From the NCBI GenBank assembly GCA_028583605.1, contig CM053328.1:12254782-12318781 (forward strand): 64,000 nucleotides of DNA. Reading direction: 5' to 3'. Shown here piece by piece: positions 42,930-55,690 of this stretch (positions are counted from its first letter, which is position 1; every line of letters starts with the position of its first letter). The DNA comes from Dastarcus helophoroides (lineage: Eukaryota > Arthropoda > Insecta > Coleoptera > Bothrideridae). The position numbers were made by a program, and so were the translations under genes. The notes under the pieces are model-generated. The model did no database searches and was not told where the DNA came from. It saw only the letters and a list, made by a program, of their open reading frames with translations.

Positions 42930-45370
42930 AATTTCACTCTTTAAAAGTTTCGAATATTTTCGAAAATTTCGTTTTTCTTGAAAAATTCGATATTTAAAAC
43001 TTTTTTTTATTATTTTAATAATTTCGATATTTTACAATTTTTTTTTTTCGAATTTTATTATTTTCCTATTTTAATCTTTTTCTCGAAATTTAAACTGTTT
43101 TAAATATCAAGTTTTTCAACTTTTTTAAAATTTCGATCGTTTCCGGAAATTTAAAAAAAGTAAACTTTTCAGAAAAAGTGATATTCATAAAAAGTTTGAA
43201 TTTGGAGACAAAAGTCGATCCTTTTCTGAAAATTTTGACTTATTTGAAAAAATGGTCAACTATTTTTAAAATTTTAATTCTTTTCAAATTTAAACCAAGT
43301 TCAAAATTTTACTTTCTTTTGAAAATGTTGACTTCAAAGATTTCATTTTTTTTTAATTTAGGCTTTTTTGAAATTGTTGATTTTTTTTTAAGATTTCGTA
43401 ATATTTTCTAACTTTTCCCTGATTGAAAATTCTCATTTTTTTTCGAAAATGTTAAGTTTCTTCGAGTTTCTTCTTTGGAAAATTGGACATTTTGAAATTT
43501 TTGATCTCTTCAAAATTTCACTTTTTTTAGAAATTTAAAATTTTTTGAAAATTTCGAATTTTGGTTACTTCTATGTTGACTTTGTTAGTTCTCAGCTATT
43601 GCTTTTCAAAATTTTGAGTTTTTTCACAAAACATTTTTTTTGAAAATTTGGAATTTCTTCAATTTTTTTGTTGCGAGTTTTAATTGTTTTTTAAAAACGA
43701 AAATTTTTTATTAAGATATGCTTTGAATTTTTTGAAAAAATACGTCAATTTTAAAAACTTTTGATAATGTAGACTTTCTTTGAAAATGTTAACTTTTTTT
43801 TTGAAATTTCAAGTGTTCAAATCTTCCATTTTTTAATTAAAATTTTTGACTTTTTAAAAAATGTTTTACTTTTTTTAAAATTTCAAGCATCCAAATTTTT
43901 TATTTTTTCGTTAATTTCAACTTTTTTTTAATATGACGACTTTCCTAAACTTTCATCAAAAATTTTAAAAAAAAATTTAATTTTTTAAAATCTCGAATTT
44001 TTTTTCAAAATCTTGATCATTTTTGAAACCTTATTCTACTAATTTTCTAGATTTTAACTTCATTAAAAATACCGAATTTTTAAAACGATTTCTCCATTTC
44101 TTCAAATGTTCGAATTTTTAAAATATCAATTTCTTCAGTGTTGAAATTTTTTTCTTCAAAATTTCGATTTTTTTTTGAAAATCTTGGAAATTATAACTTT
44201 CCATGAAATTTTTTATATTATTTAAAATTACGATATTTTCCAAGATTTTACTTTTTTTTTTAAAGTCTCATTATTTTCAAAGTTTTAACATTTTTTGCAG
44301 CTTCTGTTTTATTTTCTAAAATTTAGACTTTCTCGTTTTTGCCAAAATTTCAATATCTTCCATTTCGAGTTTAAATTCGAAGAGTAGACCGTTTTTTTTT
44401 GGAAATGATATTTTAAAACTTGAATCATCTTAATAAATTTCCTATTTTTGTCAAAATTTATATTTAAAAAAATTCTGTTTTAACTTCAATTTTTTGAACT
44501 TCAAAATTCGAGAATTTTTTCAATAAATTTAAAGTTTATAGAAATTTCTCCCTTTCTCTGAAGCTTTTCAGCTTGGGTTCAAAAGTTTTACTTTTTTGTG
44601 ACAGTCGACGGTAATATGAGAATTTAAAGTTTAAATGTGATATTTCAATTTTTTTCAAAATTACGAATTTTTTCGAAAATTTCGCCACTTTTTCAAATTT
44701 TAGAATTTGTGATATTGTCGTTTTCTTTAATGTTTGAATATAAAAAAATCCATGTTTTTTAAAATCTCAGCTTTTTTCTGGAGATTTTAACTTTCTAAGA
44801 AAATGTTGACATTTTTGTTAAATTCTGCCTGTTTCTATATTTACGAACGTTTTAAAAATTTCGCCTTATTTTCAGTTTTTTAATCTTGTTTCGTTAATTT
44901 TTTTTCCAAAATTTTGACATTCTTCAAAAATTTACCACTTTTTTAAATTGCGCTCTTTTTTTAAAAATTTTTACTTTTAATTTTACATTTATCAAATTTT
45001 CGTTTTTTTTAACATTATATTTTTTGCAAAATTTTGAACTAGAAATTTGGAGCTTTTTTGAAAGTTTTCAACTTTTTTATGTAGACTTTCAGAAAATTCG
45101 GCTGTTATGAAAATTCCAAATCTGCGTTTTTTTTTAAATTCAGATTTTCTTTTAAAATTTAATATTGGAAAGAGTTTCGAGGTTTCTAAGAAAAATGCTG
45201 ACGCTTATTCTTGCACAATTTTACAAATTTGAATTTTATTTAAAATCTGGAAATATGGAAATCTCGAGTTTTAATTTTAGAGATTGGAGTGGAAGATTTG
45301 AGACGAAAACTGAAAAATTTCAAAAAAAGTTTCAGATTTATTTTTTTTCGCCAATTTTAATCTCTTTTTG
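42930..45370. repeat. T-rich minisatellite block
   Basis: TTTTTCGAAATTTCGACTTT-type units on the + strand, i.e. the reverse orientation of 39770-42400. No coding content. Confidence 0.7.
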
Positions 45371-47190
45371 ATTCAACCTAAGGCTTGAGTTTCAATTTTT
45401 GTTAAACTTTGACTTTAAAACGAGCAAATCAAAATGTTCAAGAATGTCTTGAACATAAACGATTGAGTGATTTTAAGTGTGGTTAGTGTTAAGTCATTGA
45501 TTATCTGCGTTTTTACTCTAAAATACGTTGATTTTACTCTAAATTTTGATTTGTTGGTCGAAAAGCTGATTTTTCTATTTGTAAATCTCAATACCGAAAT
45601 AATCACGGGATCCCGGGAGAGATATAGTCGAAATCACGTGTTTATATTCCATATTAGACATTTTTGCACTGCAAGCTACTACAGAATTTAAATATAATGA
45701 AATACAAAATGCAAGTGTTAGAATTACCCCATAGGAAATACGAATATATACTAATAGCAAGCATTGTTTATTTTAAAATCCTTACATTGTTGATTAATGA
45801 CATATAAGCAGTCTCGCAACCGAACCTCCACCAGCTGGCGTCGTAATTTTGGTTACAATTGTATTGTAATGCTCACTGAACAAAAATTTTACCTATGGAG
45901 TTTACATTTTCAAAAAATAATGACTTAATTTAGGCACCATTTTATTTTAGTGTTAAACTTTACACTTTTTCTTGCCGAATGTAATAAAAATATCCAAAGT
46001 TATTAGAAATATGCCAGCATCTCAAAAATATGCAAAATATGCATGCATATGCAACTTGTGCCTGATTATTATATAAGGATGAATTGCATACTTTTTATTC
46101 ATTTTTTTATATTGAAATATTTTTTTCAGCGATAATCCATATTTTATTTATCAAAATGTATCAACTGTTGTGTTATGAATTGGATGATGATCCTAAATCT
46201 AAATTTATTAAACAATTCTTGAAACAGAGAGAAATCAAAATACGAAAAAATGCAACTTTCTGTAGGTGAACTTGAATTTTTGATGTAAATAAAAATCCAA
46301 TTTTGCTAGAACCAAAATTTGACAGCTCCTGTTTGAATGCTTTTTAAATTTTCGTCATTTTCGCCGAAACTAACGACATGAATTCCGTCGATTGTACGAC
46401 TGAACGATTCGTGTATAAATTGTGCTAATGGAGGGAGCACTTTAATGCTAAATAAAATTAGTTAATGCGAACAACCGTAAAGAAGAAAATGCAAAGCATC
46501 ACCCGTTAATATGTCTTTTAGTCGTTAGATGCCATAAGCAAGGGTTTAACGAAGTTAAATAATAAAACTGCCGTTAATCTGACCACTTAACTTTTAAAGT
46601 ATGCGCTCGTAGACCTAATACTCTTTTAACATAAATTTACTTTAGAGAAGGGCTTTTCCACGAGATCAAATTCGTTTTAATCACACATTTTCCTGAGTGA
46701 TTTCATAAAATGGCAAAGTGCCTCCTCTTACGATGTTTTATCATATTATAAAACGAATAATCTTCTTTCATTCGATGTCAGCTTTTAGTTCCACTTTTAA
46801 GTATGCTTCCACACTCTAATGCCATTTATAGACGGAGATTATGGCACTTCCTACTTGACTTCATCGCAACTGCCAAAAGTGTATTGCATTCAGTTCGCTT
46901 TTAGATTTGATTCTCTACCCAAAACAGGCAGAAGATATAATTCCCCCTCCGGTGTCACGGAAAAATGAGGAGGTTAATTTTTTTAATGTATATTTGCGGC
47001 GTAATTTGTCTTCAGATACATTTAAGCTGAAAACAAATTTTCTCAAATTATTATTTAAGCCCCTTCTCAGGTTGTCCCTGATTCCAAGAATTTTGACATA
47101 GCAATCGGGAATCGGGATAAATAAAACATTGTTAAGCTTATGCCAAAAAGAACATGCAAATAATTAAGGGATACTTTTTCGGCTACGAGA
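45370..47190. other. Unassigned
   Basis: Mostly non-array DNA. Holds one CGGGATCCCGGGA motif near 45606 and a TATGCATGCATATGCA patch near 46035. Short frames (45415-45760, 46084-46269, 46907-47101) overlap on both strands and show no domain. Confidence 0.4.
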
Positions 47191-47339
47191 GCCACCATGG
47201 GCGTAGGCAGGGTTTCCTTCGGGGAGGGACAACAATCATTGTGAGAAATTAATTTAAAAAAAAGAGAAAACCGGAAAATGCCGGTTAAAAATATGTATAT
47301 TTTCACTCAACTGCATGAACTGGAGGATGAAATTTTCAG

Positions 47340-50130
47340 ATTAAATTTGATATTTGGAAATATAGATGAACTTTGGGGAAACAATCATAAAATTAATTTA
47401 AAATAAAAACCGAATCTTTTGCAAAACTTTGAAAACTGTCAAAATTTCAAAGTAAAAAAATTAAAACTTTAAAAAATCGAAATTTGTGAAAAAAGTGATA
47501 ATTACCAGAGTAATTGTAAGTCGAATTTAGAAAAAAATTCAGTCCCCAGAAATATTTTTCTCAGAATTTTTACTTCATTTCAATTTTGTCCTAATCTTCA
47601 AATTCAATTCAATTCTCGAATTTCCTAAAAACGTTACTCTCAGAATATTTAAACTTTTATTAAAATCTCAATCCAATTTTAGAAAAGTAAAGAATTTTGA
47701 AAAAAAAGTCGAAATTTTGAGAAATTATTCTATAATGAGTAGAAATTTTCAGAAACATAGTATTTTGTCAAAATTCGAGATTAAGACAAATTTTGAGAAG
47801 CAATAAATTTTCTAAAAGTCAAATTTAAAAATAAAGAGATTCGGATATATAAAAAATAAATTTCGAAAAAATAGCAACTTTTAAGAAATATCGTCGAAAT
47901 GTTGCAAAAAAGATGGAAATTTTTTGAAGAAAAGTCAGAATTTCCAAAAGAACGTTTAATTTTGAGAGCAAAAGTAGAATTATTAAAAATAATCTCGAAA
48001 ACGACGATTTTCGAGAAATAAAAACAATTTTGGGGAAAATTTGGATTGTTATAAAAATTGTTGAAATGCAAATCTTGTCCCCTGAAACCAAGAAAGATTA
48101 AAAAACACAACAAAGGTCAATCTAAAGCGTTTCGATAGCCAAGCTATCATCTTCAAAAAAATACTGAGTAGATACTGGCCATCGAAACGCGTTAGCGCAA
48201 CCTTTGTTGTGTGTTTTAATCTTGCTTGGTTTCAGGGAACCAGATTTGTATTTCAATTTTTGAAAATAACCAAGGACCGGTCTGTTCCACCAAAAAAACA
48301 ATTGTAATTAAAATAAAAAACTAACCTTTCGAAAAATCTCAAAAAAAGTTGAAAATTCGAAAAGAATATATTTTCAAATTTTGTAAGAAAAAGCAATTCT
48401 CTGAAAAATATGAAATTTTGAGAAAATTTTCCACTGTTAGTGGAAATTCTCCAGAAACATAAAATATTGCATTTTGAAGTAAAAGTCAAAATTTAGAGAA
48501 TAAGACATTTTAAAAAAACATGAAATTTTTGGAAAATTAAATTAAAAAAAAATAAAAATTCAGAAAAAACCGAATATAAAAATATTGATTTGGAAAAAAA
48601 TAATGATTTTAGAAAAATACCTTTGAAAAGTTAAAAAAAAAGGTCGAAATTTCTACAAGAAATTTTAAAGTTTCTAATAAGACACAATTTTGAGAGAAAA
48701 AGTACAATTTTTAAAAATAAAGTCGTAATTTTGAAAGCGAAGAATTTCGAGAAAAAAATTAACTTTGAGAAAGATCATTTATTTAGAAAACCAAATTTGG
48801 AATAAAAAGCCTACATTTCTGAAAATCTCGAAAAATGTTGAAAATTCTAAAAATGTCAAAATATTTCCAAAAGAATATTGCGAAAAAATTTGGAATTTCC
48901 AAAAACATTTTTTTTGAAATTTGCTTCTTCATTCTAATTTTGAAATAATATTTAAATTTTTGCAATGAAATTTAATGTACAAGAAATCTTTTTCTTGAAA
49001 TTACCAAAAATATTTTTCTCAACATTATTAATTTTTGATAACATGCCGATCTAATTTTGAGAAAACAGACGAATTTCAAAAAAACGAAATTTCAAGGAAG
49101 AAACAATTTTAAGGAAAAGGTCGACATTTGCAGAAATTAATTAATTTTGAAATGTTGAGCTTTCGAAAACTAAGCGAAATATAAAGTTGAGATTTCTGGA
49201 GTCAAATTCAAAAAAGTGAAAATAAAAAAAAAAAAAAATATTAAGAAAAATGGCAGAATTTCAACAAAAAAAAATAATTTTTGGAAGAAGAGTCCAAAAG
49301 TAGAATTTTGGGAATAAAATACAAATTTTGAAAAAGACGAATTCAAACTGATTTTAAGAGAAAAAGTCGAAATATCCGGAAAAAGTTAAATATCGAATCT
49401 TAGGACTAAAATATTCGGAAAAGAGCAAATTTAAAGAACCCAGTCAAAATTTCTGAAAAATCAAATTCTAAAAGATCAAAATCTTCCGATGTTGATAAAA
49501 ATAAATTTCGAAAAAAAAAAACGAAATACCGAAAAAATCGAAATTTCTAGAACTACCAAATGAAGCAAAAGATCGAAATGTTCCGGAAAAAGTCAAATTT
49601 TAAGAAAAGGGCACATTTTTGGGAATAGTCGTTTGTGAAAAAAAAAACGAATCGTGAAAAAAAGTCAAAATTTTAAGAAAAAGACAAATTTAGAGAAACA
49701 ATATTCAGATGTCCGGGAGCATACAGGATTGAATTTCGGAATAAATTTTAAATTTTCAAAAAAAGTTGAATTTCAGTTATAAACAATTCCAGGAAAAATT
49801 TTCTCGGAATTTTTGTCTTTTTACAAAATGTATAAAATTTAAAAAAAAATTATTGTTAAAATTTCCATATCAATATTTTTAGTTTTTGATCAAAGGATCT
49901 AATAACTTTTGAGGAAAAAGGTAAATCTTGATAGACAATCCAAAATGTACACAAACTCAAAATTTAAAGAAAATTTAAAATATTCGGAAAATTAAACGAT
50001 GAATTTTGAGATAAAAATTTGAAATTTCAAGAAACTCGGATTTTAATGAAAGAAATCGAATTTTAGGAATAAATTTGTTTCAAAAGAAATAGTGAAAAGT
50101 CGAAAGTTCGATATCTCCAAGAAGGAAGTC
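47340..50130. repeat. Mostly A-rich minisatellite block
   Basis: AAAGTCGAAATTTTGAGAAA-like units, with a short T-rich stretch at 47550-47660, and broken at 48058-48296 by a Penelope-derived palindrome. No genes are seen. Confidence 0.65.
48058..48296. mobile_element. Penelope-derived palindromic element, copy P8
   Basis: The left arm (AATCTTGTCCCCTGAAACC, then CTAAAGCGTTTCGATAGCC) bears the - strand core TTGAAGATGATAGC, with C changed to T. The right arm begins GGCCATCGAAACGCGTTAGC, having lost its core and half of stem II, and runs through TTGGTTTCAGGGAACC to AACCAAGGACCGGTCTG and TTCCACCAAAA. Palindromic, but both ribozymes are damaged. Confidence 0.85.
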
Positions 50131-50227
50131 TCCTCAATTGAATATAAATTTTCGTTTAGCTGCATGAGCCAGAGGGGGGCAAGTGTCCTACCCTGTCCTA
50201 TTCTAGCTACACGTATAAGTGCCACGG

Positions 50228-50435
50228 AGAAGTCGTTGGACGATTGAATTTTTCACGGGACAATCGGCCGATAACTATTAAGGAATTGCAGAAGAAAGTT
50301 AATATAAGATCGCGAACAGTGCGCGATATTTTGAAAAGAGATGGATGCAAAATGGACCCAAAAGATGTTTTCCGACGACTAATATAAACGTTTTGAGTTT
50401 TGTGAATCTATAAAGGAAATGTCGTAGCATATTTT
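50228..50435 (+). pseudogene. Tc1/mariner-like transposase relic, helix-turn-helix part
   Basis: The + frame reads GRLNFSRDNRPITIKELQKK then VNIRSRTVRDILKRDGCKMD, followed after a frameshift by KRFEFCESIKEM. The TIKEL-x-NIRSRTVRDIL-KRDG pattern is the second helix-turn-helix of Tc1-like transposases and RFEFCE is the usual start of the linker to the catalytic domain. No DDE residues were found. A short remnant, unrelated in position to the 235-bp MITE at 57293. Confidence 0.65.
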
Positions 50436-51450
50436 TTAAACCACGTGTTGTTTACCGTAAGTCACCTTTTTTTCTTCATATACAGCAAAGTCCTCAAATA
50501 TTTTTGAAAAATAGACACTTTGGTATTCCTGTAAGTACACTGCATCTACCATGAGAAATTAAAATTTGGGATGCTAGGAAACTTCATTGTTGGAACATTT
50601 CTTATAAACAACAACTTAACTGACGGCAATTTTTTAATATGCAACGCAATGAAATAATTCGACTGCTTGACCACTGATCATTAATTTTATGGATACGTCG
50701 TTATTCATTTAAAAGAATTTCTGTTTTAGTTTTTTTTTTTAATTAGTTAATTACTTTCGTACACTTTTTACATTTTTGTATGATTTTTAGAGACATTACA
50801 TCAATTTTGTTTATTAAATATACAAAAATGAGTAAATAAGTTGAAAAATGAATGCATGATTTTCTTAAATTGATCAGTATATTTGCCCTCGAAGGTGGAG
50901 TGGATGGAAGTGGACTGAAAAGCAAGGGCGGTGTCAAATTACACCACCCTACATGGTCACGAGCAATCATAATAACTCTTACCCTTGGGTACGCCCTGGC
51001 CTATCTCGCACCCCATGCCAGACGTCCTTTAATCTTAACGTAAAACAACATTGGCAACCTCCAGCATTCGGGATTTTTTAATCTTTTTCTCGTCTTAAAT
51101 TCGCCAGCGGAAACCACATAGTCCATTACAATATCGATTAGGCACAACCTAAACAGGGCACAATGATGTTGGTGATAAAAACTCAAAATATACTAACTTC
51201 GAATTTCAGATGGAATTTTAAAGGAAAATCTAAGTTAACAGCAAGGATTCGGAATATAATCGGCTAATAAGTTATAATTTACAATGTGAATTTGAGGTCA
51301 TAAAATAGAATATAGGATTTACGATTAGAAAAAAAAAAGAAATTGGTATTTAAAAAGACTGTATTTAGAGATTAGAGCTAATAGTAAGAAACATACAGTT
51401 TAATTAAATGATTCAAATTTTATTTAAAAAAAAATTTTCATTGAAAAATT
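50436..51450. other. Unassigned
   Basis: No gene is seen. 50880-51030 is GC-richer (GGTGGAGTGGATGGAAGTGG, then GGGTACGCCCTGGCC) and could be a DNA-element end. 51210-51360 contains TAGAATATAGGATTTACGAT, a unit of the ~20-bp repeat found at 54040-55690. Confidence 0.35.
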
Positions 51451-52440
51451 GTTTTTTTTTTAAGTTTAATCAACTCGCAAAGAGTAACCCCATTATGCTT
51501 TCAAAGCGCTGCGAGTAGAATGCGGAAACAAGGATACATGGCGATGAACCGCCTTCTTAAACAAGGATAGGATGTAATTTTTGGGGAAAATTCCTTCCGG
51601 TAATAAGTTCCATAACTTGGAAGTTCCATAGAAAAAAGAATATCCATAGACAGAAGTCCTCACTATGTCAAACTGGAAAAAAGAAGACACAAGGTTACTA
51701 TCATCTGCGTAACTGTATATAAGATTGGAAGTTGAAGCTAAGAGATTGTTTATGTATAACAGCAATAGAGCAGGAGACAGAACAGACCCCTGAGGCACCC
51801 CTGCGTTAATCGCAAATGTCTAGGATGTGATGCCACCGACGACGACTTGACAGCGAGAAAATTGGATATCAAATGACAGAGTTCAGGAGGAAGACCATAA
51901 GATGTTACTTTGGCGAGAAGAGATCGGTGCCAGACTCGGTCGAAAGCCTTTAAGGTATCCAATGCCACAATCCTAGCCTCTCCATGTTTTTCCATAGCTA
52001 AGTTGCAGATATGAGCATATATGTAATACTTCTATATGGCGTGTTTTGTACCTTCGATTATGTTCAAAAGGCGCGATGGATATATATGTTTGTTTTTTTG
52101 GAGGACAGAATTTATTAACCAATCCCGCTTCTCAGTCAGTTATCTTTGTTGTCATTCATTTATTAGTGTTCCCGCCCATCTTGTCATCTGTTCCCGCTAT
52201 AAATAAATGAATGCTTGTCCTCCAAAGAGTACGACATATACTTTCATCTCACCTTTTTGACAACGCATTTTGTAGTGGCGATTATACACAACACGCCATA
52301 TAGAAGTATTACATATATGGATATGAGTAACATATGCCAGTAGATCGCCAGTGGAACGTTGTTGTCCAAAACCGTATTGCCTGTCGGAGATGATTCTATT
52401 GTAAGTTACATTTTAAAAAATCCAACTTTCTATCGAATAA
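51450..52440 (-). mobile_element. LINE pseudogene, RT with internal deletion
   Basis: From right to left on -: IISDRQYGFGQQRSTGDLLA (52335-52395), then past a 304-bp MITE, MEKHGEARIVALDTLKAFDR (motif A, DTLKAFDRVW, 51930-51995), SYGLPPELCHLISNFL, VPQGSVLSPALLLLYINNLL reached after a frameshift (motif B, 51735-51800), and YSYADDSNLVSSFF (motif C with intact YADD, near 51700). It then jumps into a C-terminal motif, FFYGTSKLWNLLPEGIFPKN, with roughly 250 residues deleted between. A poly(T) run at 51451-51460 is the likely poly(A) tail. This is a different LINE type from the RTE-like copies, without RNase H. Confidence 0.85.
52016..52319. mobile_element. 304-bp MITE with 8-bp target duplication, copy 1
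   Basis: The terminal inverted repeats of 30 bp begin CATATATGTAATACTTCTAT and continue ATGGCGTGTT. GATATGAG flanks both sides (52008-52015 and 52320-52327). Removing the MITE and one duplication restores the LINE frame LLAYVTHICNLAMEKHGEAR. An internal inverted pair CATTCATTTATT/AATAAATGAATG brackets GTTCCCGCCCATC. The 8-bp duplication and CA-termini fit P-like or hAT-like elements. No coding capacity. Confidence 0.93.
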
Positions 52441-52473
52441 GGCTTTACAATCAAAAAGTAGAATTTGAGATAT

Positions 52474-54035
52474 ATTATTATTATTATTTCCTATTGGGTC
52501 GGTTATCCCTGCAGCACTGAAGCTCTCTCTTATTGCGCCCCGCACGATTATCTTATAATAGGCCCGTTCTTTTGAGGAATTCCAGAACCTTCTTTATGGG
52601 TGTTTCCACTATTGTCTTTCGTTCAGTCAGAGCATTCCCAAAGCTGGAATGTCTATCCCTTGCCAGAGCCGGACATTCACACAATATGTGTAAAGGCGTT
52701 TTTTCCTCTCCACATATTCTACAAGAAGAATTTTCTTTTACCTCAATTGTTGTAAGATGTTCATTAGGATACAGTGGCCCGTAAATAGTCCAACTGTCCA
52801 CCTGAGCTGATTTTTGCTTAACTTTAATAGTTATCTGCCTCTCTTTTCTGATGGTTCGTCAATGAAATCCGCGATTGCCTTAGACCTTTAACACCCCTCC
52901 AGTGAGTGCTATGTTCTTTCCTTAACAGTTTCTTTATTACCTCTTTTGCCGCCCTGTAAGCAAGCGGACAAGTAGGTCCCGGTCCTACTAGAGGAAACTC
53001 GGCTCCCCTTTTGGCTAGAAGGTCTGCTCTTTCATTTCCTTCAATTCCCCGATGGGCTTCAACCCAAAGTATAAATATATTGTGCTATGCCAAGTTGCCT
53101 AGCTTATCAACACAAGCTTTGACCGTTCCGATGTTTATTTCATAAGCTCTCAGCCCATTTAGTGTGGCTTGGCTGTCGCTATGAATCACGATTTCCTTGT
53201 TTTCATAAGACCTCCTGACCATTATTCAGTAGGCAGTAACTTCTGCCTGAAACACGGTCGCCAAATAACCCAGGTTTATGTAAAATTCATTCCCTGGTTC
53301 TTTGCCACTTATTCCCGCACAAGTACTTACCTTTTTTTTTGGATCCATCTGTGAACCGGACTGATCCGCTCTCTCTTTTTGGTTCTATTAACTGCACTCC
53401 CCTTTCTGATATTTCTACCCGGTAGGGTTTGTGAAAGTTGGAGATACTCTTTGTTCTGTCCAATGGCATATTTAGCGTATGGTTCGCACAAATCCGCTTG
53501 AATGTTTCTGTATGGCAAGTTGATCTAGGTGATTCCATTCCATACCCGTTTGTTTTTAGCCTGTAGGCTGCTGACAGGGTCTCCGCCTCCACCACTAGTT
53601 GAAGTGGGGGCAGAACTAACAGTGCTTCAATGGCTACAGTGAGCGTTGTTTGCATCGCCCCTGTTATTCCTAAGCAAGCTAACCTTTGTACCTTGCTTAG
53701 TCTAATAACACTCTCTTTTTTTCTGGCTTTGTGCCACCAGATTGAAGAACCGTATGTTACTATGGATACTACAACCTTGGAATATATCCAATGGACCATC
53801 ACTGGTCTGAGTCCCCATTGTTTTCCTATCATGCCTCTACAGGTCCATAGGGCCTTAGTAGCTTTAGCAGTAACTTTTTCCACATGAACACTAAATCTAA
53901 GTTTGGTGTCTAAGGTAAGTCCCAAATATTTAACTTCCCTACTCAGCGGAATTTCTTGTCCTCCTAAACTAGGCCTCTTTAAGTCATTAAGATTCCCTTT
54001 TTAGTGAATACAACTATCGCGGTACCGTGAAATTT
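52474..54035 (-). mobile_element. RNase H-bearing LINE pseudogene with TAA tail
   Basis: On - from right: FHGTAIVVFTKKG and LKRPSLGGQEIPLSREVKYL (53930-54035), the open frame 53287-53925 with LGLTLDTKLRFSVHVEKVTA, VHWIYSKVVVSIVTYGSSIW and RLACLGITGAMQTTLTVAIE, then VRFTDGSKKKG at the start of RNase H (first catalytic D kept). Further on come LWVEAHRGIEGNERADLLAK (53000-53070) and the frame 52553-52801 with CRICGEEKTPLHILCECPAL. After the stop a short 3' region ends in TTATTATTATTATTATT (52474-52490), i.e. a TAA-type tail on the - strand, as in I-type LINEs. 5'-truncated at about 54035; the RNase H part has frameshifts. Confidence 0.87.
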
Positions 54036-54039
54036 AAAG

Positions 54040-55690
54040 TTAGATACTGTAAATGAAATGATTCAGAAAATATAATTTTTTTGTTCAAAAAATTTTTCAA
54101 TCAGAAAATAGAATTTATGATTAAAAAATAGAATTGAAATTACTAATAAATAATATAACTTTCCATTGAATAAGGGTTTACAATCAAAATGTAGAATTTA
54201 CGATTAGGCAGTAGAAATAAAAAAGATCCAGAAAATAGAATTTTCTAATGAAAAAGGGTTTACATTCTCAAAATAGAATTCACAATTAAAAAATAGAATT
54301 TGCATTCCGAAAATTGCATTTATGATTTAAAAATATAACTTCCTGCTAAACAAGGGTTTACAATAAAAAAAAACAGAATAAATGATTATGCAGCATAACT
54401 GAAAAGATTTTGAAAATAACATTTAAAATCCAAAAATAGAAAATACATTCCTAAAACTGAATTTACGATTAAAAAAGATAACCTCTTATTAAATAAGGGT
54501 TTCTAGTCACAAAATATAATTGACGGTTAGCCAATAGAAATCAAAAGATGCAGTAAATAGAATATTCGATTAAAAGAGAGTTTACAATCAGAAAACAGAA
54601 TTTATGATTAAAAAAAGCTGTGTCCAGAATTGACACTAAGGCAATAGAACAAATAGCAAACAGAATTTTTGTTTAGAAAATAGAACTGTTGATTAAAAAA
54701 AATTACAATCAAGCACATATGGGATGGAAACTTTATCTGATATAAAATTGAACGAAAATTGATCTGGCGAAATTTCTAAAACAGGTCGATTTTTGTTTAA
54801 ATTTACCTCATTTTAGAATGGATCTTGTATTTTTTCTCTGTAGAAGGGGACCTAAAAAGCTGGATTTACGAAAAATATGATCGTGGTTACATTCTCCATG
54901 AAAATAATGATTTAAAAAATCAAAATTTGAAGTTATTGTTTCATTGTAAATTCTAATTTCTGATTGCAAATTCTATTTTCTGATTGAATAACTTTTCGAA
55001 TCAAAAATGTTGTCAACAAAAATTCTAATTTTCTCTTAAATTCCATTTTCTTGTCGCAATCTATGGTATCTCATTCATAAATTCTATTTTATGATTGTAC
55101 ATTCTATTTTGATTGTAATTCCTTTCGAATTCATTTTTTTTTTCAATAGAACATTCTGCTTTTTACCGTAAATTTCAGTTTTTGGTTGTAGTCTTGTTCA
55201 TTCATAAATTCTATTTTCGGATTACACATTCTATTTTCTGATTGTAAATACTTTTGAAATTATTATTATTTTTTTTCAATAGAAGATTCTTTTAATCGAA
55301 AATTAAATTTTCTTGTCGCAATTTTTTCATTCATAAACCCTATTTTCTGGTGGTAAATTTTATTTCGTTTATTTTAATTTTTTTGAACCGAAAATTCTAT
55401 CATTGAAAAACTATTTAAATTTAATATTTTTCAATGGAAAATTTTACTTTATATTGAAAATTTGATTTCTTGTTGTAGTCTATTTTATTTATCAATTCTA
55501 TTCTCTGATTGTAAATTTTTTGGGTCGATTTTTGTTTCAAAGGAAAATTCTACTTTTTACTCGAGATTCCGATTCCTTTTCGCAACATTTTTCATTCATA
55601 GATTCTATTTTCTGATTTGTAAATTCTATTTTTTGATTGCAGATACTTTTAAACCAAAAATTCAAGCAGTAGATACTTCTGATCATCTGA
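54040..55690. repeat. Foldback of a ~20-bp AT repeat
   Basis: From 54040 to about 54730 units like AGAATTTATGATTAAAAAAT and TAAGGGTTTACAATCA recur. From about 54930 to 55640 the reverse form, TTCTATTTTCTGATTGTAAA, recurs. The two orientations meet around a 200-bp spacer (54730-54930). The same units occur at 52410-52470 and 51210-51360, so the LINEs at 51.5-54.0 kb were inserted into this repeat. It is distinct from the ~18-bp GTCGAAATTTT family. Confidence 0.75.

Larger units (their letters stand above)
47192..50226. mobile_element. Candidate second array-bearing DNA transposon
   Basis: The left side reads CCATGGGCGTAGGCAGGG then GGGGAGGGACAAC. The right side reversed reads TGGCACTTATACGTGTAGCT, AGAATAGG and ACTTGCCCCCCTCTGGCTC. 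This resembles the GTAGC-AGG...GGGGGAGGGACA terminal style of some DNA elements. A TTTTCACTCAACTGCATGAA block near 47298 recurs in direct orientation at 50149 (TTTTCGTTTAGCTGCATGAG). The interior is A-rich minisatellite, as in 1379-5090. No transposase or certain target duplication was found. Confidence 0.4.
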
